From Sphaerochaetaceae bacterium (GTDB taxonomy: Bacteria; Spirochaetota; Spirochaetia; Sphaerochaetales; Sphaerochaetaceae), in contig JAEDOD010000016.1 of assembly GCA_016302165.1 (NCBI GenBank), positions 1 to 24,901 on the forward strand: a stretch of 24,901 bases of DNA. Reading direction: 5' to 3'. The position numbers and the translations under genes are program-made. Below the pieces are notes generated by a model. It saw only the letters and a program-made list of their open reading frames with translations. It was not told the origin of the DNA and made no database searches. Within the stretch, counting starts at the first letter, position 1; each line of letters opens with the position of its first letter. Shown piece after piece: positions 7,126 to 13,902 of the stretch.

Positions 7126-7778
7126 ATTTCACCTCTCAAGGAAACACCGACCTTAGCTCCAAAGCTCTGGATGGTGATATATGGGTCCATCAGGTAGTCT
7201 GCACTCCTTTCCCAGGCCTCAAAGGTGAAAGACAAGTCATCAGAAACCTTTCTTTCTATAGAAAATCCAAAGGTAGGTACAGCCTTGAATAACCTTTCCT
7301 CCTTTGCCAGGAAGGAAAGATAGAGCTCTATAGTGTTATAGTCGGAGATAAGGGTAATGGTTGCGTCAACAAGGGGAGAAAGGGAGAAGAAGAAGTTATC
7401 AAGAAGCCTATACTTCACAATGCCGCCCTGGGCTCCGAAGCCAAGACTCAGATTAACGTTTCTGCTTCCATAGGAAAAGGAGCATAGGCCATCCACCAGC
7501 AAGGATACAGCATCTTCTCCATAGATATTTGCCACAGCTCCATATAGATATGAGAACCTGGAGGAGAAATCTCCATTCCTTTCGTACTGCAGAGACAGGT
7601 ACTCTCCTCCCCGGGTGAGCAGAGTATATGTATTGTCATCAAGGGCAAGGGAAAGACCAAGGTCCAGGTTTCCTTCCATCTGTGCGTTTCCTTTGTATCC
7701 CACACTTGTATCAACAGATAGGGAGGCAAAACAAAGTCCTGGAACCAGGACAAAAAACAGCATGAGATACCTTTTCAT
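7122..7778 (-). CDS. Exported barrel-like protein of unknown function
   Basis: This 218-residue protein has a signal peptide (MKRYLMLFFVLVPGLCFA, cleavage probably after residue 18). The rest alternates polar and hydrophobic residues in short strands rich in Tyr, Ser and Gly (for example RNVNLSLGFGAQGG and LSFTFEAWERS). This is the look of a small outer-membrane beta-barrel, inferred from composition since I recognise no family. A very strong GGGGGGAG ribosome site precedes the ATG. The stop overlaps the ATG of the lipoprotein phosphoesterase, so the two products are made together and may act at the same surface. Confidence 0.7.
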   Translation of the reverse strand: MKRYLMLFFVLVPGLCFASLSVDTSVGYKGNAQMEGNLDLGLSLALDDNTYTLLTRGGEYLSLQYERNGDFSSRFSYLYGAVANIYGEDAVSLLVDGLCSFSYGSRNVNLSLGFGAQGGIVKYRLLDNFFFSLSPLVDATITLISDYNTIELYLSFLAKEERLFKAVPTFGFSIERKVSDDLSFTFEAWERSADYLMDPYITIQSFGAKVGVSLRGEI

Positions 7779-7837
7779 CGCTCCCCCCTTGTCGACAAAT
7801 CCCCTCTGGCTATGCCTTCCGGATAGCCGCTACAGAA

Positions 7838-7866
7838 AGATTATCGACGAACAGGCTTTTTTTCAA
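7838..7866 (-). promoter_or_regulatory. Candidate promoter for the barrel/phosphoesterase/two-component genes
   Basis: On minus, TTGAAA (7866-7861) is followed after 17 bases by TAATCT (7843-7838), or after 15 bases by the better GATAAT (7845-7840). The -35 overlaps the stop codon of the TVP38-like gene. Between it and the barrel-gene ATG lies a GGCTAT/ATAGCC hairpin (7808-7828) with no T run. This fits a new transcription unit starting here, but the match is modest. Confidence 0.35.
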
Positions 7867-8594
7867 TTGTCCTGCATCTCTTCCTTCCCATTCTTTTTAC
7901 GATGTCTTTTCACTATGAGAAAATAGATCAGAGTTCCAAGAAGGGTGCAGAGAAGAATGATTGAGAAGATAACTATAGCCGTCACATAGCTTTTGTCGCC
8001 CATGGCGTCTCCTCCCAAGGCAGAAGCCCATAGGGCAGGAATACGGCAGAATGTGGATATGGCCATAAATACAGGAAACCTGATTTCTGTCAGGCCGCAG
8101 AAATAGGAGAGCAGGTCCTTGGGAGTTCCGGGAACAAGGAAGAGCACCAACAGGAGAATGTCTCTGCTTCTTGATGACTTCAGGAACTTCACTTCATTGA
8201 TCTTCCTTACAGGAAAGAAGGCTTCCACCAGCCTGTAGCCGAAGAATCTTACAAGAAGAAAGACCAAGGCGCTTCCAATGGCTATGCCTAAGGAAGAAAG
8301 AATCATGGCCTCCAGATGGCCGAAGGCATAACCGCCAGCCAGTTCCAATGGCCCTCCGGGAATAACAGCCACCAGAACCTGAAGGATATTCATCCCCACA
8401 TATGCAGCCTTACCCCAGATTCCCATTCCATCTATCCAGGACCTGAAAAGCTCAGGATTCCTGGCATGCTTTACCATAGGAATCCCCACTGTCAGGAGAA
8501 GGGAAAGGGAAAACAGAAGAAAAATCAGGAAGGCTCCCACAGAAAGGGCCTTCTGGGTCTTTGGAGAAAGGTCTCTCCACTTTTTTCTATCCAT
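7863..8594 (-). CDS. TVP38/TMEM64 (DedA-like) membrane protein
   Basis: From ATG at 8594 this is a 243-residue inner-membrane protein with about six hydrophobic segments. The two re-entrant-type motifs of the SNARE-associated/DedA superfamily are present: IPGGPLELAGGYAFG (78-92) and FLVPGTPKDLLSYFCGLT (152-169). A basic tail (VKRHRKKNGK) ends the protein. Family members are implicated in lipid transport or scrambling and membrane homeostasis, but the role here is unknown. The open frame extends to 8684 inside the preceding gene. I prefer 8594 because the extra 30 residues are polar and overlap coding sequence. No good ribosome site is visible, so translation may depend on coupling to the deacylase ending 43 bases upstream. 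Confidence 0.85.
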   Translation of the reverse strand: MDRKKWRDLSPKTQKALSVGAFLIFLLFSLSLLLTVGIPMVKHARNPELFRSWIDGMGIWGKAAYVGMNILQVLVAVIPGGPLELAGGYAFGHLEAMILSSLGIAIGSALVFLLVRFFGYRLVEAFFPVRKINEVKFLKSSRSRDILLLVLFLVPGTPKDLLSYFCGLTEIRFPVFMAISTFCRIPALWASALGGDAMGDKSYVTAIVIFSIILLCTLLGTLIYFLIVKRHRKKNGKEEMQDN

Positions 8595-8637
8595 AGGCAA
8601 AGAGGATAAAACTAATTGCTTCCCTTTGGCTACTCTC

Positions 8638-10191
8638 TCACACTCTAAGTATGCGCCCTTCGCTAATCTCTGTGACCCTGTCATCTTTCAGTGCGATCTT
8701 GCCATTGACCATGACCAGTCTAAAGCCTCTGTTTCTGCCGTCCTCACCTTCGCTAAGCTCGGAGGGGCTGAAGACAGTGATATCTGCCCTTTTTCCTTCC
8801 TCCAACACTCCTCTGTCATGGATGCCGAATCTTCGGGCAATCTCTCCTGTCATGCGCCTAATGGCCTCCTCAAGAGTCAGAAGCTTCTTTTCAAACACAT
8901 ATTCTTTCAGGAAATGGACAGTGGAGTGGAATGAGCGGGGATGGGGGACGGGAGATGAGTAGAGGCTGTCTGTACCGAAGCACATCAACGGATGCTTCAT
9001 GATTTTCTCCAGGCTTTCCTCTGTCTCTGTCACATCTGTCATTACAGCCAGTCCTGTTTCATCCTTCAGTACATCAAAGAGGGCATCAAGTGGATCTGAG
9101 AGCCCCATTTCATCCTTTATCTCTTCTAGTGTCTTACCGTTGAATTCAGGATGGGAAGTGAGATAGAGAGCCCTGATATTCTCTCCTCCCACCAGCGGAT
9201 AAATGCTGTCCCAGCCGTCAGAGGCCATGATCTCCTCCTTTATCACTTTTCTTTCGCTTTCCAGGGAAAGGGCCATACGCTGCTCCAGCCTGGAGAAGCC
9301 CAGGACACGCGGAGGAAGAAGGGAGAAAAGGCTGGTGGAGCCAAAGGTATATGGATATTGGTCGAAAGTTACGTCAACTCCTCTCGCCCTATACTCTTCA
9401 ATGTCCGAAAGCATTACATCCACTTCCTTCTGGTTCTTCTTTCCTATGGCCTTCAGGTGAGACACTTCCATTTTTACTCCGCTTTCCTCTGCGAGGGAGA
9501 GAACTTCCCTTAATGATTCTGTGCAGCCGTTTCCTTCCGACCGGTGATGGACAGAGAAGATCTTTCCTCTGGATGCTGTAACCTTCAATAAAGAGAGAAG
9601 TTCAAAAGGGGATGCAAAGACGCAGGGAGCATAGTAGAGACCTGAGGAGAATCCTGCAGCCCCGCTGTCAAGTTCCCTAGCAAGGAGGGAGCACATAAGA
9701 TCTATCTCCTCCTCTGTAGCCTCCCTTAAAGGATTCTCCATTGCTGCAGCTCTAAGTGCTGTATGGGACACAAGAAAAAGCTCATTGCAGCCAAGCCCCC
9801 GCTTTTCTGCATATGATGCGAAAGTCGAAAAGTCTTTCCAGCTCCAGTCATCCCACTCCCCCAGTACATCCTTTACAAAATCCTTCAATATGGGACGGCT
9901 ATAGGGGAAGACTCCTATTCCGCAGTTTCCAGACACATCTGTAGTGATTCCCTGGGAAAGCCTGGGGGTAGCGTAAGGATCCTTGAGGACAAGGAAATCT
10001 GAATGGGTATGGCTATCCATAAAGCCTGGGGCCACTATAAGGCCGGAGCAGTCCACCACTGTTCTGGCCCTGGAAATCTCTTTATCTGTAATAAGGGCAA
10101 TGGAATCGGAGAATACAGCAATATTAGCCTTATAGGGCTTTCCTCCCTTTCCATCCACCAAGAGTCCATTTTTCAATATCACATCATACAT
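8638..10191 (-). CDS. N-acyl-D-amino-acid deacylase (amidohydrolase)
   Basis: This 517-residue cytosolic enzyme of the urease-related amidohydrolase superfamily, D-aminoacylase branch, hydrolyses N-acyl-D-amino acids to free D-amino acid and carboxylate. The metal ligands are all visible: His61/His63 (DSHTHSD), bridging Cys90 (GNCGIG), His215/216 (VHHRSEG), His245 (SHLKAIGKKN) and Asp408 (FGTDSLYSSP). The small N-terminal beta domain (KNGLLVDG) and the C-terminal KRADITVF return are also present. The ATG at 10191 is favoured over an in-frame TTG at 10200 because GGGAG then has workable spacing. It overlaps the stop of the HTH/Fic-like gene by 8 bases. Location suggests a role in recycling D-amino-acid-containing envelope material. 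Confidence 0.9.
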   Translation of the reverse strand: MYDVILKNGLLVDGKGGKPYKANIAVFSDSIALITDKEISRARTVVDCSGLIVAPGFMDSHTHSDFLVLKDPYATPRLSQGITTDVSGNCGIGVFPYSRPILKDFVKDVLGEWDDWSWKDFSTFASYAEKRGLGCNELFLVSHTALRAAAMENPLREATEEEIDLMCSLLARELDSGAAGFSSGLYYAPCVFASPFELLSLLKVTASRGKIFSVHHRSEGNGCTESLREVLSLAEESGVKMEVSHLKAIGKKNQKEVDVMLSDIEEYRARGVDVTFDQYPYTFGSTSLFSLLPPRVLGFSRLEQRMALSLESERKVIKEEIMASDGWDSIYPLVGGENIRALYLTSHPEFNGKTLEEIKDEMGLSDPLDALFDVLKDETGLAVMTDVTETEESLEKIMKHPLMCFGTDSLYSSPVPHPRSFHSTVHFLKEYVFEKKLLTLEEAIRRMTGEIARRFGIHDRGVLEEGKRADITVFSPSELSEGEDGRNRGFRLVMVNGKIALKDDRVTEISEGRILRV

Positions 10192-11065
10192 TTTCTTCAA
10201 GCTCCCTGTAGGTCCTCATCTCCATTCTTTCCATTAGAGTAGTGAGATCCGTATAGATTCCTTTGGTGAAGCAGAGAGAGAAGGCTGCCTTGGCTTCATC
10301 CATTATGGATACATCCAACAGTGGTGGAAGAAGGCCTCCTCTAAGAAGCTCTCCAGACAGAATGAGATAGTAGTAGAAAGGAAGAGCCGAAATATAGGGT
10401 CTCACCTTCATTATCTCCCCTGTAAGAATCAGAGCTGAAGAAAGAGGATGGAGGGAAGACCAGGAATATTCATATTGGGTCAAGGTGTTCTCCATGGCTG
10501 CCTTGACAGATACTTCTTCTCCCCTGCCCCCTTTCACCATCTCACGCTCATATTCTCCATCCACTTCGCTGATTCCCTGAAGAAGGCGGATATATATTTC
10601 CTTAAGTCTTCCACCATTCCATTTCTCCCTTTTCTTGAAGAGGGACCTGAGAATGGAAGTGAAATTCACTATCAACAGGTGCTGCTGGAGTGATAAGGAG
10701 TAGGAAAGCTCTCCTGAAAGCACAGTAGCCACATCCCTGGCCGATACATCCTTCCCCATGGCAGAAAAGAGAAAGGAGACTGTGGAAGGAATGGATGAGA
10801 AGAAGGAAGTGGAGGAGGATTCAACAGGAAGGGCCAGGGACGCCTTCTCCAGAGCCGCCACATCCACAAAGCCTGGACGGATATCAAGGTTCCTGAACTT
10901 TCTGAGAACTCTTCCGTCTCCTGGCTTTGGCGTATCCTCAGGAATCTGCCAGGTCCACCCATTTCTTACGGCGCCGTCGATTCTTCCATCGTTGCAGAGT
11001 ATTCTGATCCTTCTACCTGTAATGCCCCACTTCTCAGAGGCTGTAGCAACATCCATATATTTCAT
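10184..11065 (-). CDS. HTH protein with degenerate Fic-like domain
   Basis: From ATG at 11065 this is 293 residues. Residues 1-50 are an excisionase/MerR-like helix-turn-helix with wing (ATASEKWGITGRRIRILC, then GRIDGA and WTWQIPED), a module often placed before Fic domains. The remainder follows the helical order of Fic proteins: LKEIYIRLLQGI, then HPLSSALILTGEIM, then the catalytic loop position. The Fic motif HPFxxGNGR is absent: the aligned loop reads RPYISALPFYY (222-232), losing the catalytic His, the GNG and the Arg. The usual inhibitory S/TxxxEGN helix is also unrecognisable. I infer a non-AMPylating regulator or binding protein. The frame stays open to an ATG at 11122, but 11065 gives the usual HTH start. 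Confidence 0.65.
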   Translation of the reverse strand: MKYMDVATASEKWGITGRRIRILCNDGRIDGAVRNGWTWQIPEDTPKPGDGRVLRKFRNLDIRPGFVDVAALEKASLALPVESSSTSFFSSIPSTVSFLFSAMGKDVSARDVATVLSGELSYSLSLQQHLLIVNFTSILRSLFKKREKWNGGRLKEIYIRLLQGISEVDGEYEREMVKGGRGEEVSVKAAMENTLTQYEYSWSSLHPLSSALILTGEIMKVRPYISALPFYYYLILSGELLRGGLLPPLLDVSIMDEAKAAFSLCFTKGIYTDLTTLMERMEMRTYRELEENV

Positions 11066-11083
11066 GGTTTGATTTTCCGACAC

Positions 11084-11100
11084 TTGAAGCTTTGCTTCAA
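11084..11100. promoter_or_regulatory. Perfect 17-base palindrome upstream of the HTH gene
   Basis: TTGAAGC-TTT-GCTTCAA is a perfect 7-bp dyad around 3 bases, 19 bases upstream of the preferred ATG of the HTH protein. It lies in the 77-base gap after the hydrolase stop. There is no T tract, so it is not a terminator. It could be an operator, perhaps for the HTH protein itself, or a leader hairpin. Confidence 0.4.
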
Positions 11101-11142
11101 CAGGAATCGGAACAATTACCATTGTTTTTTTACATTTTGTTC

Positions 11143-11922
11143 CTACTGACGAAATGAGAAAAGATCCTTAAGCCAGGAGTCTGCCAGAGCTATCCATGCT
11201 TCTGTCCTCTCCTCCGGGGATCCCACTTCATTGCGGCAGGTGGAAAGACCATGCTTTCCCTTCTGGAACATATGGTATTCGTATACAGCCCCCACCTTCT
11301 CAAGGGAGAGAAGGAGGGAAATGGAGTTCATGGGAGGTACAGACCTGTCTTGTGTGGTGTGCCACAGGAAGACTGGAGGAATGGAGGAAGTGACCTGGGT
11401 CTCCAGTGAGTAGTATTTCTCCTTCTCCTTGTCTCCTCCTGTAATGTTGTCATGGGTACCCTGATGGGTGTATTCGCCCATAGTCACCACAGGATAGGCC
11501 AGGACCACAGCGTCAGGTCTGGCCTGGAGTCCATATTTCTCATGGTGGCAGGAAAGGGAGAGAGCTGCGTGGCCACCGGCAGAGAAGCCCATAAGCGCCA
11601 CCTTGTCCTTATCAGTATCCAAAGCCTCAGAGTTCTCACGGATCCAGATGAGAGCTTCTGCGCACTCCCTTTCAGGAACAAGGCCCTTCCTTATTTCCTC
11701 ACCGCAGGCATATTCCAGGACGAAGACCTGGTAGCCTCGGGATAGAAACTCCAGCACTATCGGCTCATTCTCCCGCATTGAGCGATAGGAATACCCTCCT
11801 CCAGGAAGCACCACAATGGCAGGGCGAAGGCCATAGGCCCCCTTACCTAATTTCCCCAGATTCTCATGGATATAACCAATGACTTTCTTCCCGTCTGACA
11901 ATATGTGCTCAATTCTTTCCAT
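11143..11922 (-). CDS. Alpha/beta hydrolase (BD-FAE/acetyl-esterase-like)
   Basis: This 259-residue cytosolic alpha/beta hydrolase has an oxyanion-hole glycine run after the first core strand (VVLPGGGYSYRS, Gly41-43). Nucleophile Ser114 sits in GFSAGGH, the acid Asp192 in HTTQDRSVPP and the base His224 in KGKHGLS. The set and length match the esterases near acetylxylan esterases and kynurenine formamidases. There is no signal peptide, so the substrate is intracellular, perhaps an acylated sugar or glycolipid intermediate. The ATG overlaps the end of the glycosyltransferase gene by 14 bases, with AGAAGGAAA as ribosome site. Tight packing into the glycosyltransferase run suggests it trims an acyl group in that pathway. 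Confidence 0.85.
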   Translation of the reverse strand: MERIEHILSDGKKVIGYIHENLGKLGKGAYGLRPAIVVLPGGGYSYRSMRENEPIVLEFLSRGYQVFVLEYACGEEIRKGLVPERECAEALIWIRENSEALDTDKDKVALMGFSAGGHAALSLSCHHEKYGLQARPDAVVLAYPVVTMGEYTHQGTHDNITGGDKEKEKYYSLETQVTSSIPPVFLWHTTQDRSVPPMNSISLLLSLEKVGAVYEYHMFQKGKHGLSTCRNEVGSPEERTEAWIALADSWLKDLFSFRQ

Positions 11923-13048
11923 TTTCCTTCTGGAAACCTAAAGTTTCCTCCTCCAGCATATTCACAAATTCCATTGTATCGAAGGACACAGGAAGCTTCT
12001 CCATCGACTCCTCCACCCTTCGTCTCTCTTCCGGATTCTTCAGATATTCCTCAATTATATCCACCTTTCTGATTGTGTCATCCTCACACCATCCCACCCT
12101 GTGTCGGGAGAAGAAAAGTGGAGTGCTCCGTGCCATATAAAGCACTTCACTGATCAGGAATGGGCAGGACAGGTATAAGGACTCCATCAGGGAGTTGGCT
12201 CCAGCCTTTCCCATCTGCAGGTCTGAAGCCATGATATATAAAGGAACATCCTCCACAAAACCTCGCATAAAGAGAGGGAAATCAGGATACTTTTTCTGGA
12301 ACTCCTTGAAGCGTCTCTCCGTCTCCCTGTTCTTTCCTCCTATCACCACCACCTGCACTTCCAGCCCCCTCCTTGCAATTTCATAGAGGACAGCAGGAGT
12401 GCCGATGCCTTCCCCTCCAAGATTCATAAGGACAGTGTCCATATTTCCAAGGCCTAAAAGCTTTCTGGCTTCCCTTTTGCTTTTCCTTTCGCTTCTCTGG
12501 AACTTCAATGAGAGAGGAAATGGACAGAGCTCCACGCTCTCCCTCTTCTGGCCCATGGCCACCACATTCTCACATCCTAGAGAGGTTGGGACATAGACCT
12601 TCCTGAGACCATTGTCTATGGAGCACTTCACACTATCAAAAAGGTCTGACACATAGTCATAGACAGGGCACTTCACTCCCATTCTCTCCAAAAGTGCCAC
12701 CAATATGGGCGCGGTCATGAAGTTGGTTGTGATGATGAAGTCTGGCTTCTCCCTTTCATACCAGGCTTTGAAGCTTCTGTAGGCGAAAGGAAGGAATCTG
12801 TTAAGCCTTATGAAGCCATGGATCCAATATCTGTCGTTAACCTTGTTGGAAAACCTCTCAAAGTTAGGATGATGAAGATAGAAGCGCCAGATATTTCTGA
12901 AGAACCATCTGTAGAAAGGAGCCTTGAAAATAAGGAAGAAATCCTCCAGTACAGCCTCCTCTCCCTTGACTAGCATTGCATCATAGAGAGCCTTGGCAGG
13001 AACGAAGTGACCTTTTCCTGCGTCAATATAAATGAAGGCACCTTTCAT
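11909..13048 (-). CDS. MGDG-synthase-like (GT28) glycosyltransferase
   Basis: This 379-residue GT-B glycosyltransferase has an N-terminal MGDG-synthase-type domain with the lipid-acceptor loop AGKGHFVPAKAL (10-21) and DYVSDLFD (131-138). The C-terminal nucleotide-sugar domain begins with VLMNLGGEGIG (206-216) and carries the GFVEDVPLYIMASD (263-276) and GKAGANSLMESLYLSCP (280-296) motifs of MurG/MGDG synthase/UgtP relatives. Such enzymes move glucose or galactose from a UDP-sugar to diacylglycerol or a glycolipid at the inner membrane face. It starts ATG, overlapping the GT2 stop as ATGA. Sugar and acceptor cannot be read from sequence; a membrane glycolipid is the likely product. Confidence 0.87.
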   Translation of the reverse strand: MKGAFIYIDAGKGHFVPAKALYDAMLVKGEEAVLEDFFLIFKAPFYRWFFRNIWRFYLHHPNFERFSNKVNDRYWIHGFIRLNRFLPFAYRSFKAWYEREKPDFIITTNFMTAPILVALLERMGVKCPVYDYVSDLFDSVKCSIDNGLRKVYVPTSLGCENVVAMGQKRESVELCPFPLSLKFQRSERKSKREARKLLGLGNMDTVLMNLGGEGIGTPAVLYEIARRGLEVQVVVIGGKNRETERRFKEFQKKYPDFPLFMRGFVEDVPLYIMASDLQMGKAGANSLMESLYLSCPFLISEVLYMARSTPLFFSRHRVGWCEDDTIRKVDIIEEYLKNPEERRRVEESMEKLPVSFDTMEFVNMLEEETLGFQKENGKN

Positions 13049-13902
13049 AGAAACAGATTCCTCCAGGATTTACAGGCTTTTTCCCTGAACTGGGCTGAAT
13101 ACTTCTTTATACCCATCCTCCTTAACAGAACTTTCAGATAATAGTAATAGTACTTGGTGAGAAAGAAGACAGCGCTTGCCTTCAGGATTCTCCTGTCATT
13201 TTCCCTTTTTCCCCTTTCTTCATTCATCCAATAGGCTTCCATCTCATCAAGGCTTTTGCGAGAGAAGGGGCTGTGGCTCAGTCCTTCCCTATTGATTCTG
13301 TAGCAATAGACTGTAGAGCTGTCCAATACAACCTTCTCCGCCTTTTTTATGACCCAGGGCATAGTGACCACGTCTTCAAAGATCATATTCTCAGGAAAAC
13401 TCTCACCATCAAAGAGTGTTTTCTTAATTAACCTGGAGTGACTGTAGCAGAAGACTCCCAGGGGACGGGTCATAAGGAAAGCGAAATCCTTTCCGCTATA
13501 AATCTTCCGTCCCACCTTCCTTCCTGCCCTGGGCCTACTTCTGAATGAAAGGGTCCTGGAAGCCACCACGTCAGCGCCATACTCATCCATATCAGCCATA
13601 AGACAGGAGACAAAGTCTGGGGAGGACAAAGCATCGTCTGAGTCAACAAAGAGCACATATTCCCCTCGCGCTTCCCTCAGGAGAATATTCCTGGCTCTTC
13701 CGATTCCTCCATGCTTCTCCCTTATGACTCTTATCCTCCCATCCCTTCTGCTGAATTCCTCAGATATTGATAGGGAATGGTCTGAGCTTCCGTCATCCAG
13801 GACCAGAATCTCTAGGGGTCCATAATCCTGGCTAGCCAGAGAAGACAGGCAGAAGGAGAGATACTTTTCAGAGTTATAGACAGGAACAAGAATGGATACC
13901 AC
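13045..13902 (-). CDS. GT2-family glycosyltransferase
   Basis: This 285-residue GT-A enzyme has the classic start VSILVPVYNSEKYL, nucleotide-binding LDDGSSD (35-41), GGIGRARN (65-72) and metal-binding DSDD (87-90). A catalytic-type FEDVV follows further on. The C-terminus is basic and Tyr-rich (KYYYYYLKV, then an Arg/Lys-rich tail) and may lie on the membrane. The start is GTG sharing one base with the RND stop (TAGTG), with AGGAG 9 bases upstream. It transfers a sugar from an NDP-sugar, probably to a lipid-linked acceptor given its neighbours. Specificity is not predictable. Confidence 0.9.
   Translation of the reverse strand: MVSILVPVYNSEKYLSFCLSSLASQDYGPLEILVLDDGSSDHSLSISEEFSRRDGRIRVIREKHGGIGRARNILLREARGEYVLFVDSDDALSSPDFVSCLMADMDEYGADVVASRTLSFRSRPRAGRKVGRKIYSGKDFAFLMTRPLGVFCYSHSRLIKKTLFDGESFPENMIFEDVVTMPWVIKKAEKVVLDSSTVYCYRINREGLSHSPFSRKSLDEMEAYWMNEERGKRENDRRILKASAVFFLTKYYYYYLKVLLRRMGIKKYSAQFREKACKSWRNLFL

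Noticed and set aside
7808..7828. GGCTAT/ATAGCC hairpin as a terminator of the TVP38-like gene
   Set aside because: There is no T tract after it on the minus strand. The seven-T run nearby is on the wrong side and strand.
10184..11065. Active Fic AMP-transferase, toxin of a toxin-antitoxin pair
   Set aside because: The catalytic His, Gly-Asn-Gly and Arg of the Fic motif are all missing, and no small antitoxin gene adjoins it.
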